Notes under the pieces: model-generated
Database searches by the model: none
What the model saw: only the letters and a program-made list of their open reading frames with translations
What the model was told of the DNA's origin: nothing
Shown: positions 1-11,300 of the stretch, in pieces
Numbering within the stretch: the first letter of the stretch is position 1
Layout of the letters: each line of letters starts with the position of its first letter
Translations under genes and position numbers: made by a program
NCBI GenBank assembly: GCA_021442155.1
Contig: CM038228.1
Coordinates: forward strand, 82,961,095-83,025,094
Direction of reading: 5' to 3'
DNA: 64,000 nt
DNA from: Cymbidium sinense
Lineage: Eukaryota; Streptophyta; Magnoliopsida; Asparagales; Orchidaceae

Positions 1-1500
1 TTTTGGTAGGCTAGTTGATGCCCTCCCTTTCATTCAGGCTAGGATAAAGCGATAGGAAGCCCATAGGAAGGAATTGATTTCGTGAAGTTTCTTGGATGAA
101 GTGATAAGTGAAGTTCTTCTAACATATTCTTTCTTCTTAGAATGCGAAGTTAAGTCAGTACCACTTTTCCTTCATTTGTCAAAATCGGGAATTGGAGAAA
201 GCTCTGTACAAAAGCACATGTTGCCCTCGAAAGGTATGTTCCGCGGTTGATTCTCTATCGCCTTTTCTTTAGTAAGCTGGGGTAATTGACTGGGCGGTCC
301 TTTAACGCTTTTCGTACCATCCTTCCATAGTCGTGACTCTTGTCATAGTCAGCATTTTGACTTAGGAATTCAAAGGAAATAGTATGGAAATTGATGATCT
401 AGTGGTTCAACTATCATGGCATGGTAGGACTTCTACTTTTAGACAATGGACACCCACTCATGGGGGAGACCATGGACTACCAGACTTCCTATGATCGAAG
501 ACTTTTTTCTTTTATTGGGTATAAAAGAAGAGAAAGAAAACTTTGACTGTGTACTGAAGAGTATCATATTCTTCTTTCCTTACACAAAGAGCTTAGTTTC
601 AGACATTTGACTTTTGGATTGAGAAATCGATGAAGAATTGGTCGAAGGAATCACTATCGTCAGCTATTCATTTATGGGCTGCCCTTTGACTCATAAGCCT
701 TTGATTGACTCAACCATAGATAAGAACTTACACCTTCAAATCACCCTTGCCCTAGATGGCTTTATCGCATAACTTGATGAAAACTTTCTTGTCTTGTAGT
801 TTTGTGAATTCACATCAAGCGCTAGATGGAATATGATGCCATAGCCCTCTGAGGAAAGCCAAGTTTTTCATCTATGAAGCTCTCCAATTATCCAGAGAAG
901 CAAATTAGACACTCTTTTAAATGAGAGCATACGATGTCTTTCTATGGTGGAAGCACAATATAGCGGAAGATAAGATGATGCAATCACCTTTGCGAAGAAG
1001 ATTTCTTGTATTGACTATCCGTGCGTTAGAGAAGTATTACTATGAGAAACTTGGATTGGGGATATCCGGATTCTGTCTTATCATCATCAAACTTCTTTTG
1101 GATACATCATTCTTTCAATTGAAATTCTATCGCGGTGGTGACCACCAGTTGAGTTAAGCGGATCAATGGGATTGAGTGAAAGTCACATAATCCTTTAGGA
1201 TGAAAAATGAGATGATTTGCTCAGTACAACTGATAAAAGCGAATATGTTTTTTTCCAAATTCTTTAGCTAGATCTAAGAGTCAAAATAACTGCACTCAAA
1301 AGGACGGTGAAGGGTGGTAGAGCATTTTCTTGCTCCAAATCTCAAAATGGAAAAGAGCACGCCTTTCTTGAATTTGTAAGCCAAAGAATGAGGGAGGTTT
1401 ATCGATGGAAGAGTGGAACCGAGCTTGCATGGTGAATCACCTATGGGATATTATTCATTAGGACTCGTTATGGGTCAAATGGATATATGCCAAATACGAA
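1..1500. other. organelle-type spacer, no gene recognised
   Basis: No open frame here gives a recognisable protein, including the 78-codon frame at 921-1157. The sequence has the general look of plant mitochondrial intergenic DNA. Confidence 0.5.
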
Positions 1501-1529
1501 AAGACAAATACATTTGGAGCATTAACGGC

Positions 1530-1990
1530 ATGCACAGTGGAAAGGCATAATTTCTCGGAGGACATGGCCACTAAGAACATACAAGGAAAGGTGGGCAATG
1601 GGATCCACTTAAACCTATGGTATGTCCTGGGTGAATAGCATAGAAATTCTTGGGTGAGAATCAAAGAGGTTGTTGGCCTATCTCACAACTTGCATGTCTA
1701 TCATTTCATCTCAGATGGATCATAGAACTTGTCCAGAAATGCTCACTTTAAGGTTGATTAGAAAAGACATTCATCTTGCTGATAAGGATGAGAATTGGTA
1801 CCATTTGGTCTGGTCATCACCCATTTTCAGTTTGCATGTGAAAATCTATTCAAGATAGGCTTCCTACAGACGTTAATTGGAGGAAGCGAGGAGTCTTCAT
1901 GCCAAGTAGATGCACTCTTTGTCAAAAATCTACAAAAAATGGAGAGCCCTAGCGCCTTATGTGAATACGATTTGGAAAGAAAGATTCATT
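1530..1990 (+). pseudogene. decayed LINE (L1-type) C-terminal fragment, zinc-binding RT region
   Basis: Reading through frameshifts, the plus strand gives GKVGNGIHLNLW near 1590, like the conserved 'KVGNG..I.FW' stretch of plant L1-type retrotransposons. Further on it gives LPTDVNWRKRGVFMPSRC and CTLCQK near 1,865-1,930, matching the pattern of the zinc-binding domain that follows reverse transcriptase in plant LINEs (zf-RVT: 'LPT..NL..RG......C..C'). There are several stops and frame changes, so it is non-functional. LINE relics of this kind are common in plant mitochondrial DNA as well as in nuclei. The identification rests on a short motif, and a profile search would settle it. Confidence 0.45.
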
Positions 1991-2413
1991 AGGTAAAATA
2001 GAACCAGGACCCTACTCTAATACTTGAATGGGAGTCGCTAAAAATGAGCTCCCACCAAGCTCAACTAGAAATAGAGTAAAGAACTTCGTCCGCTTTAGAA
2101 AAAAATATGCCTCTCCTTTCAGTCGAGTATAACAGAAGTTAAGCTCAACTAAAAGCTCGAGAGGAAGAAGTATGCTTTGTATTCCTTCCCTATCTTTCTT
2201 TCAGTAAAGTGGACTCAAATAAATGAAGTGAATAGCCCAACCTCTTTGTTTTCAGCTTTGCTAGGAAGCTTCTACTTGCTTGTTGAAGCTTTGCTTCCTC
2301 TAATGAATGAAAAAAGGAGAAACTATCGAAAAAAAACTTATCTTTGATAGCGGTCATAAGGAGGGTTCAAAGGATCGATCATAGATAGAGGCTGAAACCA
2401 ATGCGTGGGGTAA
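1991..2413. other. organelle-type spacer, nothing recognised
   Basis: No gene or RNA is recognised here. The stretch is purine-rich and leads into the tRNA-His-like sequence. Confidence 0.5.
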
Positions 2414-2486
2414 GGGCGAATGTAGCCAAGTGGATCAAGGTAGTTAATTGTGAATCCACCATGCTGCGGTTCAATTCGTCGCACCC
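2414..2486 (+). tRNA. trnH-GUG: plastid-type tRNA-His (GUG), probably degenerate
   Basis: The sequence follows the plastid trnH pattern closely: GGCGAATGTAGCCAAGTGG at the acceptor/D arm, an anticodon loop reading TTGTGAA with GUG as anticodon and CCACC closing the stem, then a T arm containing GGTTCAATTC. Angiosperm mitochondria commonly use a plastid-derived tRNA-His. Compared with the plastid form, the 5' half of the anticodon stem (TTAAT where GGAT is expected) and the T-stem bases around the TTCAATTC loop are altered. Both stems therefore pair imperfectly, and this copy is likely a relic. The ends are set by homology to the acceptor stem and are good to one or two bases. Confidence 0.75.
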
Positions 2487-3424
2487 ATCACATTCTTTCC
2501 AATTCCAAAATTGTCAATCTATCTAATGAGAATCAAATGTATGACTAGATCCGAAGAGTCTTAGCTTAGTGCCACTTCTTTGGTTCAACATCAACATGAA
2601 ATTTTCTTTCATGTGTGGCTTGTGTTGAGCACTGTAGTGGACTTCTTATCATAGAAGAAAGATGAAGTTGGGAAGAATCTCCATACCATAGGTTCATTGG
2701 GATTTCACTAGAAGGGATCGAGCCTTTCTCAATCGAGTGCCTACCAACACACAAAATGTTCGACTTCTCTTTCCATTTTCTCCGACTATGAAAGAAAAGA
2801 ATGGGCATAACTCTTTTTTTCTATTTTTTACTTGACTTCTGGCCTCCGGCCTCCCATGTGATTTGTCAGGAGTTGAGTTGGAGCCAAATTGTTTCTCTAC
2901 TCAACCCAAATTCGTTCTATGTCCAGACTGCTACGGTGCTCACAAGTCTTCATATTTTCATTGGTCTTTTCTCATCCCTAACTTATCTTATTGATCACTT
3001 GGTGAACTTCTTGAGTACATTTCGGGGTTTGGTTTCAAGAAGATCTATTTTCTGAGAAAAATAGTGGAAGTTGCAAGTTTTTTCTATCCCGAATGCTTTT
3101 CCAATTTGCTTCATCCCGCACATGATTGGTCAATGTCTTCTTTAGATTTACCTATCTGGATTGAACTTTCCATTAGCCTTAACGGGACGAAGCACCTCCT
3201 TCCATTTTTCTTCTTCTCTCTAGCGCCTTTTAATTTTCCGTTTTCTAGCACCTTTGTCTTTGTATGCTTCTTCTATCATTAGGAATGGTATACAAGTAAT
3301 GAGTTTCAAACATCCCGCAAAAGAAGAAAGTCAAAAAAAATAAACAAAACTTATAGAATTTATTTTTTGAATCATATATCATTTTATCGATCAACAAGAA
3401 TTTGTTTGCGAACTTGATTTGAAG
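2487..3424. other. organelle-type spacer; part possibly the plastid petA downstream spacer
   Basis: Plus-strand frames at 2801-3055 and 3064-3282, and a minus-strand frame at 2566-2808, are open but match no family I know. The last ~140 bases, read on the minus strand, directly follow the petA-like fragment and look like plastid petA-psbJ spacer. That last point is an impression, not an alignment. Confidence 0.4.
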
Positions 3425-3915
3425 GAAAAACTCATTTTGTATAACTTCACCTTTTCAAACTTTTTCTTTTTCAGAACTTCCAAATCACATATGCCAAGAA
3501 GAACAGAAGGCCTTGGACTCGTAATGGATCTTCGAGCACTCTTTCTGCTTCTCCCTGACCATATAGCTTTAATATACTACATTTGGATTACTTGTGAATG
3601 GTTGATCAAGCTTGATGGATTCACCTTCTGATCCTAGAGGTAGAATATAAACCACTTGACATCCTTCTGATGCCTCCACTATGGTTATTTCATATCCCCC
3701 CTTTTCTTTACGTGCTATTCTGCTTACTATACTAGCTAATGTAGCATTCTAAACTCTATTGTTACTCTTGCTACCATCAGGAGAAATCTGACCCCTTCCT
3801 CTATTCCCACCTACATATATGGGATCTTTTCATAAGTCAACATCTTTTTCATAGCGGTCGGGGAGAAAGATGATTTCACTAGATTTCTGAATAGGACCTA
3901 TCACAAGAATCTTTC
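3425..3915 (-). pseudogene. petA: broken plastid petA (cytochrome f) 3' fragment
   Basis: The minus-strand translation is clearly the C-terminal half of plastid cytochrome f, the haem-bearing subunit of the cytochrome b6f complex. It reads ILVIGPIQ, then [59 protein letters not shown], and remnants of the C-terminal membrane anchor. In-frame stops occur after KDVDL and in the 'NNTVYNAT' region. A few codons are missing before GESIKLDQ, and the membrane-anchor region is frame-disrupted. The N-terminal half with the CxxCH haem site is absent. The fragment is therefore a dead plastid insert, most simply carried inside mitochondrial DNA. Confidence 0.88.
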
Positions 3916-4890
3916 TTTTCTTTCTTTCTTTCTTGGTGCACGAACCTTAGAAAATGGATTCCTGTCGGGAGTGCCTCACCTTTCTTTGTAACTTGGGGAC
4001 TCGTAGTCCTACCAATCGAAAATGCTTTCTCTATTGATTCGGTAAGCAATCAGCCTATCATTCTAATCCGTTTAGTACATATGTCTCGTAGTCAATTTCA
4101 TATTTCGTAGAAGAAAGAGTCTTTGAAAAAACCTTTCCGTTAGCTTTACATGTAGTCCTCTGGGGAGGCTTTGCCCTTTCTGAAACCCACCCATAAAAAG
4201 CGTTGATCGTAGCCTTCATTCAGTGACTGAAGTTGTTGTCATGCCTGTGTCATGAAGGTCTCCTATTTCTTTTCACTTTTCAACCAATCATCTAGTCTTA
4301 TCAGCCTTTTTTTAGTAAGCTGAATCCCTTGCCTTTCAAGAAGTCTAGTCCCTTTCCAGTCTGCTTTCATTCTATCCAGCTTTCAAAGGCGCTAGTTTAG
4401 TGAAGTGACTCGCATATGCTTTTGTGGTAAGCAAAATGGCTTTTGCTTTCGAATATGTTTTCGCCTTGCAAGCTTTCTTTAGATTATGTCTCACCGCTCT
4501 AGCCCTCCAACGTAGTGGTTGTATGATGCTTTCTCTCTTGATTCGCTTCAATCTTTTTGAAGTCAAGAAAGCGAGTGAATCTTGGATCGAGATAGTTGAC
4601 ACAAAAAATGGAATTGACACTCAAAACTCAAGTTTGGTACAGAGAAAAGGCTAAGTCAAAGATATGCAGTTCACCAAGCAAGCTTCCCACTTGACTCTTG
4701 GCTCTTTCCCCTACCAAGCACTTGTTGCAACTCCTACAAGAAAATAAGTGATTTGGCTAATTTCATACTCAAAATTAGTCTAGGGCTATACACTGTCTGG
4801 GAATACCTAATTTTGACAAATCAGAAGGTAGATATATGATATGAAAGCAATTAGGCAATAAGACATGACTTTGTTTAGCTCAGGACTTTT
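3916..4890. other. organelle-type spacer, unassigned open frames only
   Basis: Two overlapping open frames on opposite strands occupy 4372-4654. Neither product (one Lys/Arg-rich, one hydrophobic) matches a family I recognise, and mutual overlap is the usual sign of a chance frame. A CTTT microsatellite lies near 3915-3935. Confidence 0.45.
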
Positions 4891-4894
4891 CTTT

Positions 4895-5345
4895 GATAGG
4901 CAAGGGAAGTCCATCCATGTTTGTCGGCAGCAATCCACAGGAGGACTTGTGATCACATATGGTCCCAATTTGTTCCTCTAGGAAATAGAAAATTGGGTGT
5001 GAAGCCTATAGACTCATGTGGAGGTTCATCATATTCTCATCAAAGAAGGGGAATGGATACTATAGCATATAAGAGGTTAGTTGGGAAGCTAATCTCCCTC
5101 ACTATTATGAGACGGACGACTACGTTGTTGCTATGAGCCAATTTATGCACATGCCGGTTCCTCATTGACATTTTCATCAAATTCTTTGGTATTTCAAGGC
5201 ATCTTCGGTAAAGAGGGATCCTATATGGTAACTTGTAACTATATGCTTATTTCAATGCGGTTGGCTCACATTGTGATAGGTGCTCCACTATTGGATCGTT
5301 AGAGGTAACCTAGTCACTTACAAAGCTAAAAAGAGCCTTTCTTTA
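4895..5345 (+). pseudogene. decayed Ty1/copia RT-RNase H fragment
   Basis: Across frameshifts the plus strand gives YKRLVGKLISLTI, like the copia reverse-transcriptase end 'YR.LVGKL.YLT.TRPDI'. It then gives VVAMSQFMHMPVPH (like 'VVSQFM..P...H'), WYFKASSVK and finally GNLVTYKAKKSL (like the RNase H motif 'GNLVTWRSKKQ'). The order and spacing are those of the RT-RNase H junction of copia elements. Only about 450 bases remain and several stops are present. Copia fragments are well known in plant mitochondrial genomes, so this fits the surrounding block. Confidence 0.65.
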
Positions 5346-5920
5346 AGGTTTTAAGGTAAGATGTGGCGAGATCGAGTCGAGCCTCTAGGGGTATAGGATA
5401 GGGCTCATACCTGTGAGTTCATCCGCCTCAAGAGTTTCATGTTGGTTGTCCCTTTCTAGTCAGGGAGAATTCCTTCTTTTTTCAAGGGAGATCAAGTGCT
5501 TTGTACAAGAGTTTTTGATATGTTATTTCCCGCTCTTCTTTACTTCTGGTAACATGAATCTCTCTATCATTTGTCCAAGAATCGGTTGAAACTAGATCTT
5601 CTAGTTATCGATACTCTAATAGGTCTGTCCATCATCTTCATTGTATCCATTTCTGGAATCAGTATCGATCTACCTACGAGTATTTCTCTTGAAACTTTAG
5701 TCAGGCTTTGAAGTTACCCTAGATTGTGCTTCTCGAACATCTTTGAGTTGATCTTGCTTAAAGGCTTGGCTTCATGCAGGCCTATGCCTTCTACTTTTTA
5801 TAGACTCGAATGAACTTGAACTAGCTATTGTTCTAAGGGAAGCCTAGCCTATCCAGTCGTCAGTGTCTTCTGGCAGATCTAACTCTCCTCCAAGTAGACT
5901 TTGTTGCTGAGGGAGCTAAC
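5346..5920. other. organelle-type spacer, nothing recognised
   Basis: No gene, RNA or repeat family is recognised between the copia relic and the LINE-like RNase H relic. Confidence 0.45.
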
Positions 5921-5923
5921 TCC

Positions 5924-6100
5924 TCAATTTTCAAAAGAATCGCCATTTGCTTCTCTGTAGATGTGGTTGAGCTTTGGGAACCTATGAGAGGCTGACCACC
6001 TCTCTAACCATGGCAAAACAAACCATGGTGGAGTAGATTTGGAGAGCAACAACTCAATGATGGCTTTAGAGTCTCTATGATGTAGACCCCTTATTTTCTT
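5924..6100 (-). pseudogene. LINE RNase H-like relic
   Basis: The minus-strand frame ends with PKLNHIYREANGDSF and contains DSKAIIELLLSKSTPPWF. This resembles the C-terminal RNase H domain of plant L1-type LINEs, which has an ESDS..VI.LL segment and ends in 'HIYREANGVAD.LA'. Only about 55 codons are recognisable. The call rests on the HIYREANG signature and its spacing from the DS..AI segment. Confidence 0.45.
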
Positions 6101-7862
6101 TGTTCCTCCCATGATGCCAACTGAGATGAAAATAGGTAGAACAACTAAAATCATACCCATTGTAATCCAATTAACACCCTAGTGAGGATTGTCTTTCCCC
6201 ACGATATACAGTCCAATAGTGCGATTAGCAAAATGACTCAGGCGATAATGAGAAGATGGTCTTGAGTCTCATAAGAATGATGTAGGCAAGAACTGTCCCC
6301 TTGGCCCTATGCCCTATGGAAAACATAGAAATAGAAGAAATCAAACTGACTGACTTAGAAGATCATGAGAGCTAAGACTCTGCCAATGCCCTTATGCTTC
6401 ACATTACTGGAAAGCGTACGAAGAACTCGCCAGTGCTTTTGAAATGGAAACTCCCATATTCTTCTTCTCTTCTCTCCCATGTTCAAGTAGAAACGACAGT
6501 GAGCTTGATGAATTGACCCATCTTCAAGGATCCATCCAAGCAAGAAGTCAAGTTCAGTCCAACCTCGGCAACAATCAAACTCTTGTGCTTGGGCCTACAT
6601 ACCATCTCGAAGAAAGCAAGAAAAAAAGTACACCTTACCTTGCCAATAAACTCCACTTTACTTGATTGATGTCTCTTCAGACTGAATAAGAAAGAAAAGA
6701 AGAAAGAGTAGGCTTGTTGGTTCAAAGAAGTGCCTCATAGGGCTTAGTAGATCTTGCTCTAGGGTTCACTCAAATAGCTACCCATTAGTAGTAAAACTAA
6801 CTGAAGAGTATACAACCTGAAGAAGTTCTTGCTTCCCTAAGGCTATCTATCCACTCAGCTTTTTGTACTCTTGAGTAGAAGAAAGATAGAGGTATTATGT
6901 TGGTTAGATGGAAGGAGCTACATACTTTCATGAGTTTAGAGCGAGTTCATGGCTATCTTGGTTCACACTTTCAGACACTCCATTACTTCCATGAGAGGTT
7001 AGGAGGGAGGGTAGGCTAAATGAAACTCTTATAATTCCTTTATCTACTCTTATTCTAGGGGTTTTGATTCAGAGGTTTTGAAAAAATTCTTAACTTGATT
7101 CATGAAACCTATTTTCTTCTCATTTTTCAATCCAAAAGGAAGTAGTTATCGCTCCTATGAGAAAGGGTGGAATCTTTGGTAGCTTTCTCTTAAGAAGCTA
7201 AACTAGAAATGAACGACTAACTCAAGGACTCCTCAAAGGCAATCAATGTGGATTGGATTCACTCGATTCTTTGAATGATTTGGATTCTATCACTTTTGTC
7301 TCAATAGCTCAAATTCTCCAAATTCCCTGCGTAGTCGATCTCCCACTGCCTTTCCTCTTTCTTTTCTCTTTCATGTTTCACCCCCACATTCCAAGTAGGC
7401 CTTCACCTTCATGAGATATGAGTGATGGAATCTTTACTCTCCCTTTTGGCATTGAAAAGACTCATTTAATGGACCACCTTCAGTTTTTCTTCTAGATCAT
7501 GCAAATTTTCCTCGCCTACAGAGAAGCCTTAGTCAAGGAACCATAAGGTATTTCCTTTCCAATTTGGTTCATGGGTTGGGTTCCCAGCCCCTTCTTCACC
7601 AAGTTTGTCCACTTCATGAATGTCTTCTTTTTTTCAGAGAAGCAAATCCATTAGAAGTCAAGGACAAGAAAGATTGGAATAGACTGACTAGCGCCTTATA
7701 TAGATCTAATGGAGAAGATAAGGTTGGGATAGGCCTTCGGATTGGAACAGCTATTCTAAGAGCAAGCATTGATAGTCATGCGTACGATACCCTCAGCTCA
7801 CCCTAGCCGACAACCTCACACCCTTATTTGAAAGATAGCTCCTGGGCCACTTTCTTTGCCCC
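6101..7862. other. organelle-type spacer up to the composition boundary
   Basis: Open frames at 6355-6543, 6444-6665, 6483-6725 and 7564-7806 overlap one another or lack any recognisable motif. No RNA gene was seen. The block ends near 7,862 where base composition changes sharply. Confidence 0.45.
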
Positions 7863-8789
7863 GGGCCTTAAAATTATATATATGTGTGTGTGTGACAAAT
7901 AGAAATAAAAATAATAAAAATGAATTAAAAATTTAAGTAATTAAACAAAATAAACTATTAATGTGATATATATAACAAAAAATAAATTTCAAATAAATAT
8001 ATAATTTTAAAAGTTATAATTTTATGTAAATCAATAATATTTTGGATGACGCAAACATAATGCGAAAAAATAATGTGCAAATGATATATCAGGGAAAAAC
8101 ATGACTGCTCAGGCATGTATCTCAAGACAAACATGTGAAATTTTTTAAAATTAAATTAAAGATCATTTAAACATCGATTTTAATAAATTTATGTCAAATT
8201 GAATGTCTACACAAGACAAACCCATCAACACAAAAGTGGATTGATTCAAATCCAAATGAGCTCAAATCAAAACTTAATAATATAATCAAAGCTTTAAATT
8301 ATTAATTGAAAAATTAAATGATCTTCGAATGTAGCATGCTTATAATCAAATTGAACAGCTCAACAAGAGGAAATCTAATGAGCCCATGATCATTCAAATC
8401 TAAGGTCATGAAGACACTAAAATGCCGATAAAAAATTTTGATCAATGATTTAACACAGACTATCTAATAAAGTGTTTTAAGGTTTAAAGTAAAATTATCA
8501 AAATGCCTCTCCCTCAAATACTAGAAATAAGCCTTCATTCTTGCCTTGGGGAGGAAGAGATCGAGTTGAGAACTTAATTCAAGAGATCGAGTTGAGGCTA
8601 GTGACCACCGGCATCCATCACTGAGACCACTAAAGATTGTTATAGTCTTTTAATTTTCCCTAGTCTATTGTTGCTTGAATGCTTTGATTTGTAATCTCAT
8701 GTTCTCCAACAAAGTGGAGAGTACTTTTGTTGGGCAAGGATTCTTTATTTTTCTCTTATAGGGTTTTTCTTATAAAAATTTTGTCTCTA
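7863..8789. other. AT-rich nuclear-type spacer
   Basis: The stretch begins with a short AT/GT microsatellite at about 7868-7893 and continues AT-rich. The words GAGATCGAGTTGAG occur twice at about 8556-8600. No coding sequence is recognised. Confidence 0.5.
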
Positions 8790-9840
8790 CTTATGTCCAA
8801 ACACAAGTTTTGACTTGTTTCAAGAGATGTTCTTTGAAGAGTTCTAGAAAAGAAAGGAGTTAATATTAGTTATATTCAAGTCATTAAAGATATGTATACT
8901 AGAGCTATTACTTATGTCCAAACACAAGGATGATTGATAAACTATTTTCCTATTTCAGTTAGATTACATCAAGCCCTTATCTCGTTACTGTAGTTGTGGA
9001 TGTTCTTACTAGGCATTTATTGTACCTTGGTGTATGCTTTTGCTAATGACATTCTTCTAGTTGGTAAGATTAGAGAGTGTGTCCAAGAGAAACATGAATT
9101 ATGGAGTTCAACCTTAGAGTCTAAAGGTTTTCATTTGAGTAGATCTAAAACTAAAAATATGATGTGTAATTTTAATGATAGAAGTTCTAGTGGTAGTGTT
9201 GTGACATTGGGTGACCAAGTCATTAAAAAGAGTGAGCGATTCATATATCTAGACTATACTGTTCAAAATTGATGGTGAAATAGATGGAGATGTTATTAGG
9301 AGAATTCAAGTTGTATGGTTGAAGTGGAGGAATGCATTTGGCTGTTGTGTAATAAAAAAGTACAACGCTTAGATTTAAGAAAAAAATTTATAAAATGGTA
9401 ATAAGACCTACAATGATTTATGGTGAAAAATGTTAGCCAATAAAAGAGAAGCATAAGACTAAGTTAAGTGTTGTAGAGATAATGATGCTCGAGGTGGATA
9501 AGTAGCTTTACTCTTAAAGATAAAATATGAAATGAATATGTTCGTAAAAAAGTTGGAGTAGCTCCAGTGGCAGATAAGATTAGAGAGAGTGGCTAGATGG
9601 TTTGGCCACATAAAGCGTCGGTCGTCCGATGACTTGGTTAGGAGGTAGATATATTAGATTTGTCTTATGTTAAGAAAGGTAGAGGTAGACCTAAAAAGAC
9701 TTGGTTAAAATATATAAAAAATTATCTTAGTTTACTTGAATTAAATGAGAATTTGACACATAATAGGACACAATAGAGAAGAAAGATTCATGTATCCGAC
9801 CCCAGATAGTGCGATAAAGGCTTGTTGTTGTTGTTGTACT
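8790..9840 (+). mobile_element. 5'-truncated RTE-type LINE with TTG tail
   Basis: The plus strand encodes, with frameshifts, the C-terminal part of an RTE-clade LINE reverse transcriptase. Recognisable pieces are KEGVNISYIQVIKDMYTRA (8,856 on), FPISVRLHQA, then the catalytic block region FANDILLVGKI, LESKGFHLSRSKTKNMMC, and later RVARWFGHIKRR. It ends with a remnant of the usual 'W...I.VADP..WDKA' terminus. The catalytic motif that should be (F/Y)ADD reads FAND, so a metal-binding aspartate is replaced. The element ends in (TTG)n at about 9,821-9,836, the simple-repeat tail expected of plant RTE LINEs. The 5' part (endonuclease and N-terminal RT) is missing, as in most genomic LINE copies. 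The longest open piece is 8994-9272. Confidence 0.82.
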
Positions 9841-10772
9841 TGTATGTGTGCTAGATATTTTTGCAAGCTAAAGCCTATTTTTCTCTATTGTAGAAATTTT
9901 GTTGGCACACAACAGTAGCGATAATCTACTTTTGAGAACTAGAACGGTTAAAATATGATGGTCGTATAAAGCTGTTTTTTTGAATTTTCTTAAATAAGAA
10001 AATATTCATAATACTCATTACAACATTTCAAAAAATTACTTTCTCCATCACAATTTTACAATCATCTTTATTAAAAAAAATTACACCTATCTGAGACAAA
10101 CCCTTAGCCTCTTATATGACTCAACTCCTGTGAGGTCCAAATTATATTAGATGTCTGAAATAAACATTTCAAACATCCAAACCATGGTTTATTCAACAAT
10201 ATGAAAATGCATTGAAGTTACTATAGAAGAAACTATTGTCCAATGAGCTACAATGAGATTATATTAGTGGTGCTATTCAAACCACACTACTGATAAAAAG
10301 TCACCCCAAATGTGACCTAAATGAAAACCATAATTACGAATTAGCACTGCAACCATTTTTTTAATTTACATTTATTAATTTTTCATAAAAATAAAATTTT
10401 CACTTCTATTAAATGAAACAAACCTCCAACAAAGCTAAATTATATATAAGCATATTATACAAGCATGCATATATACAAAAGTATTTATTGTGTGTGTATT
10501 TCTTTCCATATTTAAACATATATATATATACACACACATAAATTTATGCTTATATATTATATCAAAAAAAGTATATTTTGTTTATTTATTTTATCATTAA
10601 AAATACCAAATATATTTTATAAATATGCAAATTATATATTCAATAAATCTTTATGTTCATGAACCATCTTAAATCAGTATACCCTAGTCACATTTAAGTG
10701 TCAGCTTCCCCACTGTACATGGCAAGACTAATTAGTGATTAGTATCAACGGCCCCACCACGTCGCTAATGCT
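9841..10772. other. AT-rich spacer
   Basis: No gene is recognised. Short AT/CA microsatellites occur around 10,515-10,545. The stretch ends at the left end of the hAT element. Confidence 0.5.
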
Positions 10773-11119
10773 TAGGGCTGTCAAAAAAGCTCGTTGTTCA
10801 CAACTGTGTTCGATATTTTTCTGCTCGTTAACTAAATGAAAACCTAACAAATATTTCAAGCTCGATGAAACGAACACGAACAACCCTTTGTTCGATCGTT
10901 TACCGATTTAGCTCAAATAAATGAATAAGTTATATTAAATATTATTTAAAATATACTTTATGTCATTAAATATTTTAAAATTATATTTAATTTAATAATT
11001 AAATTAGTTAATAAAATTTTAAATCAAATAAGCTAAAATATATTAATAATTATAGAAATTTTTTTAATTATATTTAGCAGCAGAATAAAACTCTGTAGCA
11101 TCAAGCATATTACCTGCCT

Positions 11120-11300
11120 AGATACAATTTAATCCCACCATATAAATTTATGTTAACGGGATTTAAAACAATCGAATGATATACTCTTAATTACGGACAT
11201 CTCCTGAGGTAGGAGGTCGAAAAGTGAGCCATACAATTTAATCCTAGCCATATGAATTTATGTTAACGGCTGGGATTTAAAACAATTGAACGATATATGA
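11120..11300. repeat. direct repeat pair of ~65 bp in the hAT leader
   Basis: ATACAATTTAATCC, ATTTATGTTAACGG, GGGATTTAAAACAAT and GATATA words occur in the same order at about 11,120-11,185 and 11,230-11,300. This is a tandem-like duplication just upstream of the pyrimidine-rich leader. Confidence 0.75.

Larger units (their letters stand above)
1..7862. other. organelle-type (mitochondrial-like) DNA block
   Basis: This segment is visibly less AT-rich than the DNA after it and is full of purine/pyrimidine-striped spacer typical of plant mitochondrial genomes. It contains plastid-derived pieces (tRNA-His and petA relics) and decayed retroelement fragments, a mixture that angiosperm mitochondrial genomes are known to carry. 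The character changes abruptly near 7,862, just before a short (AT)/(GT) microsatellite, after which AT-rich nuclear-type sequence begins. I found no intact mitochondrial respiratory or ribosomal gene in it, so the mitochondrial origin rests on style and on the mixture of inserts. Its left boundary lies outside the window. It could be a nuclear insertion of mitochondrial DNA or an assembly join. Confidence 0.6.

Noticed and set aside
2566..2808. Possible cytochrome c maturation (ccmF-type) mitochondrial gene fragment
   Set aside because: I compared it from memory with ccmFc/ccmFn features and saw no matching motif.
4372..4654. Two overlapping ~80-codon frames, one Lys/Arg-rich like a ribosomal protein
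   Set aside because: Composition alone suggested a ribosomal protein (RARAVRHNLKKA), but no family motif fits and the opposite frame is equally open.
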